Program-made: the position numbers and the translations under genes | Notes under the pieces: generated by a model | What the model was told of the DNA's origin: nothing | Database searches by the model: none | Seen by the model: only the letters and a program-made list of their open reading frames with translations | Assembly: GCF_014841615.1 (NCBI RefSeq) | Contig: NZ_JACYUG010000010.1 | Span: forward strand, 1-64,000 | DNA: 64,000 nucleotides | Reading direction: 5' to 3' | Source of the DNA: Sphingomonas sp. CFBP 8760 | GTDB lineage: Bacteria > Pseudomonadota > Alphaproteobacteria > Sphingomonadales > Sphingomonadaceae | In this document: piece after piece, positions 18,236 through 27,567 of the stretch | Numbering within the stretch: position 1 is the stretch's first letter | Layout: each line of letters starts with the position of its first letter

Positions 18236-18799
18236 ATGCGGGCAGCCACTGGGTGGTTACTGGCGCTACTGGTTGCCGGCTGTTCAGGTGCGGCCATGAA
18301 GCAGGAGAAGGTGGGTGGCCACGTCTTCAACCTGCCCGAGCAGGCGTTGGAGGAGGAGAACGTCTTCTTCCTGCCCAAGGATGATTCCGATGGATTTTAC
18401 TTCGTGCTGGGATCGGAAACCGCCCCGGCCGAGCAGGTTCGGGTGATCGTGGGAACGACTGAAAAATTCTGTAACTTCAACACGCCGCCGGTCATCGATC
18501 AGGTGCCGCGCGCCTGTGCGGTCGCCAGGGGGCAGGCACCCCAGCCGAAGACGGGCAGGCTGACCAGGGTGGCGCGGTCGGCCGGCGCCACGGTGAGCCG
18601 GTACGTGTACAAGGGCGAGGACGGCGGCGTCGCGGTGTCGTGCCGTTCCGAAGATGGGCAGAGCGGATCGTGCAGCGCGACCTTCGCGTGGCGCGATCTG
18701 GTGTGGGATGCGACGTTCGACGAGCAATGGGTGCCGCGGCTGGACGAATTGCGCGCGACGGTGGCGAAGCGGCTGGACGAATGGTCCGGCGATGCGTGA
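18236..18799 (+). CDS. Lipoprotein, candidate immunity protein to the VgrG domain
   Basis: A 187-aa predicted lipoprotein. The signal peptide ends in the lipobox VAGC (Cys16). The mature part holds four further cysteines (in FCNFN, RACAVA, VSCRSED and GSCSATF), enough for two disulfides in the periplasm. It starts 14 bp after the vgrG stop behind GGGGAG. Short Cys-containing lipoproteins directly after an evolved vgrG are often immunity proteins against periplasm-acting effectors, so that role is inferred from context. It is unlike a TssJ, which is another lipoprotein expected in this cluster, but a divergent TssJ cannot be fully excluded by eye. Confidence 0.7.
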   Translation: MRAATGWLLALLVAGCSGAAMKQEKVGGHVFNLPEQALEEENVFFLPKDDSDGFYFVLGSETAPAEQVRVIVGTTEKFCNFNTPPVIDQVPRACAVARGQAPQPKTGRLTRVARSAGATVSRYVYKGEDGGVAVSCRSEDGQSGSCSATFAWRDLVWDATFDEQWVPRLDELRATVAKRLDEWSGDA

Positions 18800-19001
18800 A
18801 GGCCGGCGCATGATCTGCGCCCTGCCGGTCGCCGCGTCGTTGCCCGCCAGGCAGGCACCGGCCGCGAGATGCTTCATCGGCATGGCGACGCAGAAGGCGG
18901 ATGGCACGATCGTCCGGCCATGGCGGGCACCATTTGCAGGCGGGGCGCTCCCCGGGAGTGGCTTCGGCTTCATCAAGCGTTTCGAGGATCGGCATCAATG
19001 A
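18792..19001 (+). CDS. Possible small gene bridging to fha, unknown
   Basis: A 69-codon reading frame overlaps the preceding lipoprotein gene by 8 bp. Its stop overlaps, as ATGA, the start of a second, 21-codon frame (18998-19063), which in turn overlaps the fha start as ATGA. The chain of overlaps resembles the coupling seen across the cluster, and third-position GC is high (about 80 percent). No family is recognised. Without it the 260 bases between the lipoprotein and fha are unexplained. It could be a chance frame or the remnant of an effector or immunity gene. Confidence 0.3.
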   Translation: MREGRRMICALPVAASLPARQAPAARCFIGMATQKADGTIVRPWRAPFAGGALPGSGFGFIKRFEDRHQ

Positions 19002-19059
19002 TGGGTTTCATGCGATCGGTGATCGTATCCGGTGGTCGTCCGGGCATCGGGGTGGCGGC

Positions 19060-20604
19060 ATGATCCGGCTGCGGCTGTTCAACCGGCAGGACCCGTCGCG
19101 CCAGATCGACAGCCGCGTGCTGGACGAGGGGGAGATGACGATCGGCCGCGGCATCAAGGCCGACTGGCAGGTACCCGATCCCGAACGCGACATGTCGCGC
19201 CTGCACCTGACCGTCGCGGTGCGGGGCGGGATGCTGACGATCCGCGACACCAGCGCCAACGGCGTGTTCGTCGGCAATCCGCGCACCCGGCTGGACCATG
19301 ACCGGCCGGTTTCCGTATCGCGCGGGGAGAGCATCGTGTTCGGCCCCTATATGATCGTCGCCGAGGAGGATGCCGGCGCGGTCGTCGAGGAGAAGCCGGC
19401 GGCGGGGGACGATCCCTTCTCGCTGGCGCGCGACGATGCGGACGCCCCGCCGCCCAAGCCGCGCGATCCGTTCGGCAGCGCGCTGCGCCCCGATCCGATC
19501 AAGCTGGACGACGAACCGGGTGACGGTGTCGACGCATGGGAACGCCGGCGCGAATTCAAGGCGGGCGACTGGGACCCGGTGGCACCGCACCGCCGGCCGG
19601 ATCATACGGAACTGATCGGGACACCCCAGGGCTGGACCGAACCGCCGCCGCCGCCCGCGCGCGAACACGGGCTGGGCTTCGACGCGCCGTTCGTCAGCCC
19701 CATCCTGCGCGAACCCGGACCGGCGGTGCCCGGCGACATCGCCATCCCGTCCGACTGGGATGCCGTGCCGGTGACGCCCGCAGCCGCGCCCGCACCCGCA
19801 CCGGTGCAACGGAGCGAGCCGCCGGTCACGCCGTTGCCAGCCGCGATCGTCGATCCGATCCTGCCGGTGCCGCCCGCGCCGCCGGTGATGGCGGACGATC
19901 CGATCCTGCCGGTGGCGGCGCCCGTGGCCGATCCGATCCTGCCGCCGGCTCCCGCCCCGGCCTCCGTATCTGCCCCCGTGTCCGTTCCGGCGGGTACGCC
20001 CGCCGCCGGGGACGATGTGCTGTTCGACAGTTTCTGCGCAGGCGCGCGGCTGTCGCCCAATGCGTTCGCGGGGGAGGACCGCGCGCTGCTGATGGAGCGG
20101 CTGGGCGCGGTCTATCGGCAGGCGATCCTGGGCGTCGCCGACCTGATGAGCGAGCGGACCGCGCTGAAGAACGATTTCCGCATGGTCCGCACCACCATCC
20201 GGCCCGAGGGCAACAATCCGTTCAAATGGGTGCCGCCGCAGCGCATCGCGATCGAATTGCTGCGCAGCGAGGACGGTTCCGGCTACATCACCGGCGAACG
20301 TGCGCTGAGCGAGGCGCTGCACGACGTGAAGGCGCATATGCTGTGCGTGCTGGCGGGGATGCGCGGCGCGATCGGCGCGACGTTCGACCTGCTGTCCCCC
20401 GCCGAGATCGAGGCGCGCACCGCCAATCGCGGTTTCGTGATGCCGGGACAGCGCAGCGCGGCGGCGTGGAGCGATTATGTCGAACAGTTCGCGGCGCAGC
20501 GGCGCGAGGCGGACGACAGCGTGGACGGCCCGATCAACCGGGCGTTCCGCGAATCCTACGAAGACCAACTGCGGCAGATCGACGCACCGGGGCATGGGCG
20601 TTGA
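19060..20604 (+). CDS. tagH: T6SS FHA-domain protein Fha (TagH)
   Basis: A 514-aa protein. An N-terminal forkhead-associated domain (about residues 1-105) has the phosphothreonine-binding signature GRG near 28, SRLHLTV near 46 and a SANGVFV loop near 66. A Pro/Ala-rich linker contains the repeated unit DPILPV/DPILPP (about 265-300). A C-terminal T6SS-FHA domain covers about 320-500. Fha proteins relay PpkA-mediated threonine phosphorylation to switch on assembly. In this cluster TssL has suitable phospho-motifs. The start at 19060 has an ATGA overlap with a small upstream frame. Confidence 0.92.
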   Translation: MIRLRLFNRQDPSRQIDSRVLDEGEMTIGRGIKADWQVPDPERDMSRLHLTVAVRGGMLTIRDTSANGVFVGNPRTRLDHDRPVSVSRGESIVFGPYMIVAEEDAGAVVEEKPAAGDDPFSLARDDADAPPPKPRDPFGSALRPDPIKLDDEPGDGVDAWERRREFKAGDWDPVAPHRRPDHTELIGTPQGWTEPPPPPAREHGLGFDAPFVSPILREPGPAVPGDIAIPSDWDAVPVTPAAAPAPAPVQRSEPPVTPLPAAIVDPILPVPPAPPVMADDPILPVAAPVADPILPPAPAPASVSAPVSVPAGTPAAGDDVLFDSFCAGARLSPNAFAGEDRALLMERLGAVYRQAILGVADLMSERTALKNDFRMVRTTIRPEGNNPFKWVPPQRIAIELLRSEDGSGYITGERALSEALHDVKAHMLCVLAGMRGAIGATFDLLSPAEIEARTANRGFVMPGQRSAAAWSDYVEQFAAQRREADDSVDGPINRAFRESYEDQLRQIDAPGHGR

Positions 20605-20640
20605 CCGGCTGGTTCAAGCGAAGCGGGGAACGCTGAGACG

Positions 20641-21987
20641 ATGTACTGGAACAACAAGGTTCTCTGGGCGGAGGGAATGTTCCTGCGCACCCAGCATTTC
20701 CAGCAGTTGGAACGGTATCTGGATCGCCGGTCGGAAAACGGCCTACGCTGGCTGAACCCGGTCGGCTATGGCTTCGCCGATCTGGAGATCGACGAGGCGT
20801 TGCTGCGCACCGGCAAGATCGCGCTGTCGCGCGCGGCGGGGATCATGCCCGACGGCACGATGTTCGACGCGCCGGGGGCGGACGACCATCCGCTGCCGCT
20901 GGAGGTGCCGGGATCGCTGCGCAACAGCCTGATCCATCTGGCGGTGCCGATCCGCCGCGCCGGCGGCTACGAGGCGCGGCTGGACGTGGCTGGCGGCCCG
21001 CCGCTGCGCTGGATCGGGCAGGAGGTGGAGGTGAACGACGTCATCGCCGGCTCCGATGGCGCCGCGCCGATCACGGTGGCGAAACTGAACCTGCGGCTGA
21101 TCGACGATAACCAGGAACTGGCCGGGTACGTCACGCTGCCGGTGGCGCGGCTGGTGGAGCGGCGGGCGGACGGATCGCTGGTGATCGATCCCGATTTCAT
21201 CCCCACCACCGTCAGTTGCGACGTGTCCGCCAAACTGCGCGGCTTCCTGGCCGAGATCAGCGGGTTGTTGCAGCATCGCGGCGCGGCGATCGCGGGGCGG
21301 CTGGCCGATCCGGGCGGCAAGAGCATCGCCGAGATCACCGATTTCCTGATCCTGATGCTGGTCAACCGCAACGAGACGGTGATCCGCCACCTCGCCGCGA
21401 CGGGCGAGCTTCACCCGATCGAGCTGTACCGCGCGCTGATCGCGCTGGCGGGCGAACTGGCCACCTTCACCGAGACGGGCAGCAACCGCCCGCCCGAACT
21501 GGGGGCGTACAACCACAACGATCTGCAGGCGAGCTTCACGCCGGTGATCGGGTTCCTGCGCGAATCGCTGAGCGCGGTGTTCGAGCAGACCGCGATCCCG
21601 ATCCCGCTGGAGGAACGTGCCTACGGCATCCGCGTCGCGCGGATCAGCGACCGGTCGCTGTTCGCGGACTGCACCTTCGTGATCGCCGCGCGATCGTCGA
21701 TCGATGCCGACCTGCTGCGCCAGAACATGCCCAAGCGGACCAAGATCGGCGGGGTCGAGCGGATTCGCGACCTCGTGAATCTCCAGGTCGGCGGCGCGCC
21801 GATCCGGCCGCTACAGGCCGAACCGCGCCAGATCCCGTTCCGCGCCGGCATGGTCTATTTCGAGATCAACACCACGTCGGAGGACTGGCGGCTGATCGAG
21901 CGATCGGGGGCGGCGGCGGTGCATGTGTCGGGCGACGTGCCCGATCTTGATCTCGAACTCTGGGCCATTCGCGGACGCGTCCGGTGA
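20641..21987 (+). CDS. tssK: T6SS baseplate protein TssK
   Basis: A 448-aa TssK, the trimeric adaptor joining baseplate to membrane complex. The invariant N-terminal block is present: WAEGMFLRTQHFQQLERY (residues 9-26), followed by NPVGYGFADLEID. The length is typical. It starts 36 bp after fha, and its TGA overlaps the GTG start of tssL. Confidence 0.96.
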   Translation: MYWNNKVLWAEGMFLRTQHFQQLERYLDRRSENGLRWLNPVGYGFADLEIDEALLRTGKIALSRAAGIMPDGTMFDAPGADDHPLPLEVPGSLRNSLIHLAVPIRRAGGYEARLDVAGGPPLRWIGQEVEVNDVIAGSDGAAPITVAKLNLRLIDDNQELAGYVTLPVARLVERRADGSLVIDPDFIPTTVSCDVSAKLRGFLAEISGLLQHRGAAIAGRLADPGGKSIAEITDFLILMLVNRNETVIRHLAATGELHPIELYRALIALAGELATFTETGSNRPPELGAYNHNDLQASFTPVIGFLRESLSAVFEQTAIPIPLEERAYGIRVARISDRSLFADCTFVIAARSSIDADLLRQNMPKRTKIGGVERIRDLVNLQVGGAPIRPLQAEPRQIPFRAGMVYFEINTTSEDWRLIERSGAAAVHVSGDVPDLDLELWAIRGRVR

Positions 21988-23414
21988 GCGGCGGTCGCAA
22001 CCCCTTCGACCCGCCCGAGGATGGCGACCGCACGATGATCGGCCGCGGTAATACGCCGCCGCCCCCGCCGGGTGGTGACGATGGCGACCGGACGATGATC
22101 GGCGCGCCGGCCACCGGCCCGTTCGCGCGACCCGCCACCACGCCGCCGCGCGCCACCCCGTCCGAGCCGCCCCGCCACGAGGCGGCCAGCCCGTTCACCC
22201 CCGCCGCGCCGTCGCTGGAAAGCTTTGCCGGCACCAGCACCAACCCGCTGCTTGCGGCAGGCACGCCGCTGATCGTGCTGGCCAATTCGCTGCGCTCCGT
22301 GGTGGCGCATGACGACATGGTGCGGCTGCGGCGGACGGTGGTGGACGAACTGCGCCGGTTCCAGACCCGCACCCGCGAATTGTCGGTCAGCGATGAGGAG
22401 TCGCGTTATGGTCATTACGCGCTGTGCGCGCTGATCGACGAGGTGGTGCTGTCGACCCCGTGGGGGGCGAAAAGCGGCTGGGGCGCGCAGACATTGGTCG
22501 CGACCTTCCACAACGAGGTCGTGTCGGGCGACCGCATGTTCGAGGTGGCCGACGCGCTGGAGGCACGGCCGGGCCGCTCGCCCAACCTGCTGGAACTGAT
22601 CTATCTCTGCCTGTCGTTCGGGTTCGAGGGGCGGATGCGGCTGGAACGCGGCGGCGCCAGCCGCCTGGTGCAGTTGCGCGACCGGCTGTACGCCGCGATC
22701 CGCAACCTGCGCGGGCCGGTCGAGCGCAGCCTGTCGCCGGCATGGCGCGGGGTGGAGGCGGCGTACCGGCCGATCACGCGCGAAATCCCCGCCTGGGTCT
22801 ATGCCGCCGGCTTCGCGGTGCTGCTGCTGGCCTGTTACGCCGGTTTCCTGTTCCGTCTGTCGTCTTTGGGCGGCGATGCGCTGGCGCCGCTGTCCGCCGT
22901 GTATCGCACCGGCCCGGCGGAACTGAACCGCACCGCCCCCGCACCGGCGGGTGACAGCAAGCTGTACCTGACCATCCTCGACATATTGAAACCCGATATC
23001 GATGCCGGCCGGGTCGGCGTGACCGACGATCCCGATGCGGTGGCGGTGCGGCTGAAGGACCGGGGGCTGTTCGCCTCCGGTTCCGCCGATCTCGATGCCG
23101 GGTACGGTGAGACGATGGGCCGCATCGCGCAGGCGATCCGCATCACCGAAGGACCGGTGCCGGTGACGGGGCATACCGACGACCAGCGGATCGCCTCGCT
23201 CCGCTACCCCTCGAACCAGGCATTGAGCCAGGCGCGGGCGGCGGCGGTGGTCACCGCGTTGCAGGCGGCGGGCGTGCCGGCCGACCGGTTGCAGCCGGCG
23301 GGCGTCGGCGAGACGCAACCCGTCGCGGACAATGCCGCCGAAACCGGCCGACGCCAGAACCGCCGCGTCGAAGTCGCGATTCCGAAGACCTATGCCGAAG
23401 GGCCGACCCGATGA
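21984..23414 (+). CDS. tssL: T6SS membrane protein TssL with OmpA-like tail
   Basis: A 476-aa TssL (DotU/IcmH) fused to a peptidoglycan-binding OmpA domain. The N-terminal 70 residues are disordered and carry DGDRTMIG twice, at Thr17 and Thr37, exactly 20 residues apart. The DotU domain follows (about 75-260), with DEESRYGHYALCALIDEVVL. One transmembrane helix (about 270-292) leads to the periplasmic OmpA-like domain (about 365-470) with VTGHTDDQ and NRRVEVAI. In Agrobacterium, TssL is phosphorylated by PpkA on an N-terminal Thr and then bound by Fha. GTG is the start and overlaps the tssK stop. Confidence 0.95.
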   Translation: MSGGRNPFDPPEDGDRTMIGRGNTPPPPPGGDDGDRTMIGAPATGPFARPATTPPRATPSEPPRHEAASPFTPAAPSLESFAGTSTNPLLAAGTPLIVLANSLRSVVAHDDMVRLRRTVVDELRRFQTRTRELSVSDEESRYGHYALCALIDEVVLSTPWGAKSGWGAQTLVATFHNEVVSGDRMFEVADALEARPGRSPNLLELIYLCLSFGFEGRMRLERGGASRLVQLRDRLYAAIRNLRGPVERSLSPAWRGVEAAYRPITREIPAWVYAAGFAVLLLACYAGFLFRLSSLGGDALAPLSAVYRTGPAELNRTAPAPAGDSKLYLTILDILKPDIDAGRVGVTDDPDAVAVRLKDRGLFASGSADLDAGYGETMGRIAQAIRITEGPVPVTGHTDDQRIASLRYPSNQALSQARAAAVVTALQAAGVPADRLQPAGVGETQPVADNAAETGRRQNRRVEVAIPKTYAEGPTR

Positions 23415-26400
23415 TCCGCCCGCATATCCCCTATTGGCTGCGGCGCAGCCCGCCGCGCTGGGTGCTGACCGTCGCCGGACTGTTGCTGGTGGCGCTGCTG
23501 ATCTGGTTCGTCGGACCGCTGATCGCGATCGCGGGCAAGGTGCCGCTGGGCAGCGCATGGGTTCGCCTCGCGCTGATCGTGCTGGTGTTCGCCGGCTATG
23601 GCGCGCGGCTGTGGTGGACGCGCGCCAAGGCGAAGCGGCAGAACCAGGCGATGATCGCCGAACTGGGCGAGACGCAGACGGCCCCCGATCCGCAAGGCAC
23701 GCTGGCCGCCGCCGACGTCGCCGCGATGGAGGAACGCGCCGCCCGCGCGCTGGAGCTGATGCGCGAGACGCGGGTCGGCAAGAAGGGCGAGTTCGTCTAC
23801 GAACTGCCCTGGTACATCATCATCGGCCCGCCGGGTGCGGGCAAGACGACCGCGCTGAAGAACAGCGGCCTCGATTTCCCGGTCGCGCAGGCGCTGGGCG
23901 ACGAGCCGGTGCGGGGCTTGGGCGGCACGCGGACGACCGAATGGTGGTTCACCGATCAGGCGGTGCTGATCGACACCGCCGGCCGCTACACCACGCAGGA
24001 CAGCGACGAGGCGGTCGATGCGCAGGCCTGGAAGGGCTTCCTCGACCTGCTGCGCAAATATCGCCCGCGCCAGCCGGTGACGGGCATCATCGTCGCGATC
24101 TCCGTCACCGACCTGACCGGGGCGGACGAGAGCGCGGCGGTGGCGCATGGCCGCGCGGTGCGCGCCCGGATCAACGAGGTGCAGACCGCGTTCGGGGTGC
24201 GGACGCCGATCTACATCCTGCTGACCAAGCTCGATCTGCTGGCCGGCTTCACCGAATTCTTCGACGACATGTCGAGCCACGAACGCGAGCAGGTGTGGGG
24301 CGAGACGTGGCCGGTCGCGGATGCCGCCACCGCGCCCATCGGCCATACCGCCGCCAGTCCGCAGGCGCTGGACGTGGCGTTCGACCGGCTGGTCGAGCGG
24401 CTCGACGCGCGGGTGCTGATGCGGGTGCAGGCCGAACAGGACATGGCGCGGCGCGGGCTGATCTTCGCGTTTCCGCAGCAGTTCGCGTCGCTGCGCCAGC
24501 CGCTCGGCCATATGCTGGCGACGATCACGCGCGAGACGAAGTACGAACCGCGCCCGTTCGTGCGCGGCTTCTATTTCACCAGCGGCACCCAGTTCGGGCG
24601 GCCGATCGATCGGTTGCTGGGGGCCTTGTCGGCGCGGTTCGGCCTGCCGCTGGCGACGGGCCGGGCGGAGCCGGCGCGCGGGCGCAGCTATTTCCTGCGC
24701 GACCTGCTGACCAAGGTGGTGTTCCCGGAATCCGCGCTGGCCGGGCGCGATCCGAAGGAGGAACGCCGGGCGCGGCTGGTGCGGCTGGGCACGATCGGCG
24801 GCGCGGCGGCGGCGGCAGTGCTGCTGCTGGGGCTGTGGACGTACAGCTATTTCCGCAATGCCGCGCTGATCGAGCGGCTGGGCGTGCGCGCCACCGCGCT
24901 GGGCAAGCAGGTTGCGGGTCTGCCGCAGGGGCCGGTCAGCGACAGCGACGTGTTGCAGGTGCTGGAACCGCTGGAGGCGGCGCGCGCGCTGCCCTTCGCC
25001 TCCACCGCCGCGCCTGACGATCGCTCGCCGGGTTTCTCATGGGGCATCGGCCGCGCGGACAGTTTCCGGGTGCAGGTGGACGGTGCGTATCGCAACCTGC
25101 TCAACCGCCAGTTCCTGCCGCGCCTGTTGCTGGGGCTGGAGGACCGGTTGTCGGGTCTTGCCGGCGAGGTACCGGCGGAGGGGCGCGACAATCGCGCCGC
25201 GATCTATGCGGCGCTGCGCCTCTATCTGATGCTGGGCCGCGCGCCCGGCGCGCCGCTCGACCGTGCCGGCATCCTCGCTGCGTTCGACGACGACTGGGCG
25301 GAACGGCTGCCGGGCGAGGAACAGGCGCCGGCGCGCGCCGCGCTGCACCGCCATCTTGCCACGCTGCTGGCGGGGCCGATGCAGCCGCCGCGCCTGAGCG
25401 CGACGGTGATCGCCGACGCGCGCGCCCGCGTCGCCTCGCTCGGGCCGGGGGAGCGGGTCTATGCGCAGATGCTGGCGGACCCGGCGCTACGCAACCTGCC
25501 TGAATGGACGCTGGCGCAGGTGCCGGGCGTCGGCACGTCGCGGCTGTTCACGCGCCGGTCGGGCAAGGCGCTGACCGCCGGTATCCCCGGCATGTTCCGG
25601 CGGCGGTTCTTCTATCAGAACGTCGTGCCCGCGATCGGGCGATACGCCACCCAGTCGGCGGACGAATCCTGGGTCACTGGCGGGCTGGCGACGGCGGGCG
25701 GCGGGCTGCTCGACAGTCGCGCGGGCGCAGTGAAGGATGCACTGCTGACCACCTATCTCGCCGATTTCACGCGGCGGTGGGACGAGACGATCGACGATGT
25801 GGTCGTCAGCGGCGAGATGCCGATGGACGAACGGTTGCGGATGGCGGTGCGCCCGCCCTCGCCGGTCAAGGCGCTGTTCCAGTCCTGGGCGGACGAGACG
25901 AACCTGACGCCGCCGTCGCTGCGCAAGGGCAAGGGATCGGCGGCGCTGCGGGTCGGATCGATCTTCTCGCGCAACATCTATCGCGGGATGCAGCGCGCCG
26001 ATCAGGTCGGCAACGCCGCCGCCACCGCGCCCGCCGGCCCGCCGGGGCCGCTGGACGAGGTGGTCGAGCATTTCCGCTGGCTGCGCGAGATGAACCCGGC
26101 GACCGGCCCCGCGCCGATCGACGATGCGCTGAACGCGCTGACCGCGGTGGGCGATACCGGCACCGCCGCGCGCTCCGCCGCCGGGCTGGGCGATCCGCTG
26201 CTCCAGCGCGACCGGCAGGCGGGCGCGATGGCGGCGACCGCGCGACTGGGACAGGTGGCGGCGACGATGCCGCCGGCCGCCGGACGGCTGTTCAACGGCT
26301 TCGTCACCGCCTCCACCACCCAGCTCAACCGTGACGCGCGGACGGGGCTGAAAACGCAATATGCCGCGCAACTGGGGCCGGAATGCCGCAGCATCACCGC

Positions 26401-27031
26401 GATGGGCTTCCCGTTCCGGCAGTCGCCGCGCGAGGCGACGGTCGACGACTTCAGCCGGCTGTTCCGCCCCTCCGGCCTGATCGACGCGTTCGTGACGACC
26501 AACCTGTCCGGGCAGATCGATACCTCGCGGCGCAACTGGGCGCTGACCCAGTCGGGTCGCGCGCTGGGCCTGTCGCCGCAGGCGGTGGCACAGCTGGGGA
26601 AGGCGGGGCGCATCCGCGACGTGTTCTTCAAGCCCGGCGACATCCGCCCCAACCTGCGTTTCCTGATCGAGCCGATCCAAGTCGGCGGCGACGCCAGCGC
26701 CGTCACGTTGACGGTGGACGGCGCCCCGGCCGCGTTCGACCGCGTCAACCGGCGGGGGGTGGAGATGCGCTGGCCGGGCAATGCGCCGGGCGTGACGATG
26801 AGCGTGCAGCATAACGGATCGGCCACCCCCAGCATCCGGCAATGGAGCGGCGACTGGGCGCTGTTCCGCTTCCTGCGCGACAATCCGGTCAGCAACGTCA
26901 CCGCCAGCGGGCTGGTGGTCAGCGTGACCGATGGCGGGGCGAGCGCATCGTTCCGCATCCGGGTGCTGTCCGGCCCCAGCCCGTTCCGCCTGCCCGAACT
27001 GGCGAGCTTCCAATGCCCGGCGGCGATGTGA
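23411..27031 (+). CDS. tssM: T6SS membrane protein TssM (IcmF)
   Basis: A 1206-aa inner-membrane protein forming the trans-envelope complex with TssL. Two N-terminal helices (about residues 17-38 and 48-66) are followed by a cytoplasmic NTPase domain with intact Walker A GPPGAGKTT near 139 and DTAGRY near 195. A third helix (about 461-480) leads to a large periplasmic region that would normally meet TssJ. It overlaps tssL by 4 bp. The intact Walker A implies active nucleotide binding, which varies within the family. Confidence 0.96.
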   Translation: MIRPHIPYWLRRSPPRWVLTVAGLLLVALLIWFVGPLIAIAGKVPLGSAWVRLALIVLVFAGYGARLWWTRAKAKRQNQAMIAELGETQTAPDPQGTLAAADVAAMEERAARALELMRETRVGKKGEFVYELPWYIIIGPPGAGKTTALKNSGLDFPVAQALGDEPVRGLGGTRTTEWWFTDQAVLIDTAGRYTTQDSDEAVDAQAWKGFLDLLRKYRPRQPVTGIIVAISVTDLTGADESAAVAHGRAVRARINEVQTAFGVRTPIYILLTKLDLLAGFTEFFDDMSSHEREQVWGETWPVADAATAPIGHTAASPQALDVAFDRLVERLDARVLMRVQAEQDMARRGLIFAFPQQFASLRQPLGHMLATITRETKYEPRPFVRGFYFTSGTQFGRPIDRLLGALSARFGLPLATGRAEPARGRSYFLRDLLTKVVFPESALAGRDPKEERRARLVRLGTIGGAAAAAVLLLGLWTYSYFRNAALIERLGVRATALGKQVAGLPQGPVSDSDVLQVLEPLEAARALPFASTAAPDDRSPGFSWGIGRADSFRVQVDGAYRNLLNRQFLPRLLLGLEDRLSGLAGEVPAEGRDNRAAIYAALRLYLMLGRAPGAPLDRAGILAAFDDDWAERLPGEEQAPARAALHRHLATLLAGPMQPPRLSATVIADARARVASLGPGERVYAQMLADPALRNLPEWTLAQVPGVGTSRLFTRRSGKALTAGIPGMFRRRFFYQNVVPAIGRYATQSADESWVTGGLATAGGGLLDSRAGAVKDALLTTYLADFTRRWDETIDDVVVSGEMPMDERLRMAVRPPSPVKALFQSWADETNLTPPSLRKGKGSAALRVGSIFSRNIYRGMQRADQVGNAAATAPAGPPGPLDEVVEHFRWLREMNPATGPAPIDDALNALTAVGDTGTAARSAAGLGDPLLQRDRQAGAMAATARLGQVAATMPPAAGRLFNGFVTASTTQLNRDARTGLKTQYAAQLGPECRSITAMGFPFRQSPREATVDDFSRLFRPSGLIDAFVTTNLSGQIDTSRRNWALTQSGRALGLSPQAVAQLGKAGRIRDVFFKPGDIRPNLRFLIEPIQVGGDASAVTLTVDGAPAAFDRVNRRGVEMRWPGNAPGVTMSVQHNGSATPSIRQWSGDWALFRFLRDNPVSNVTASGLVVSVTDGGASASFRIRVLSGPSPFRLPELASFQCPAAM

Positions 27032-27567
27032 CGGCGGCGGCGGCGCCCATGCCGATCATCGGGATCGTCGGCAAGCTGCCCGCGCATGGCGATTTCGTGC
27101 GGCGAGGCGGGCCGGGGGCGGTGCTGACGCGAATCGACGACTGGCTGGACGGCGAACTGGGTGGCGCGGTGGCGGCGGGGATGCCGCTGGATGCGGCGGT
27201 TGCCGCGCTCGACGGCTGGCGCTTCGCCTTCGCGGGCACGGACGGGCCGGTGATCGCGGTCGTGGTCGCCAGCGGTGACGGGGTCGGGCGCCTCTTCCCG
27301 CTAGTTGCGACCGTGACCTGCGCATCGACGGGACGCGAGGCCGCGGAAACATGGTGCGCGGCGGTGGCGGATGCGCTGGTCGCGGTGCGGGATGCCGGGC
27401 AGGGCGCGGATGCGGCGCTGGCGGCGGTTGCGGCGATCGACCCGCCAGGCGATGCGGCGCCGGTGGCCGGCTGGTGGCATCCGGCGGCCGATGCGCCCGC
27501 CGGTGACGATGCGCGGCTGCCGGTCGGCGACGCCTTCCGCGCCTTGCTGTCGGGGAGGACGGGATGA
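27013..27567 (+). CDS. tagF: T6SS regulator TagF
   Basis: A 184-aa TagF-domain protein with the family signature GIVGKLPAHGDFVRRG near residue 17. TagF represses T6SS assembly post-translationally, in some species by binding Fha, and is often fused or adjacent to the phosphatase PppA, as here. The start at 27013 lies inside the 3' end of tssM. A second ATG at 27049, just after the tssM stop, is equally possible and would give 172 aa. Its stop overlaps pppA. Confidence 0.9.
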   Translation: MPGGDVTAAAAPMPIIGIVGKLPAHGDFVRRGGPGAVLTRIDDWLDGELGGAVAAGMPLDAAVAALDGWRFAFAGTDGPVIAVVVASGDGVGRLFPLVATVTCASTGREAAETWCAAVADALVAVRDAGQGADAALAAVAAIDPPGDAAPVAGWWHPAADAPAGDDARLPVGDAFRALLSGRTG

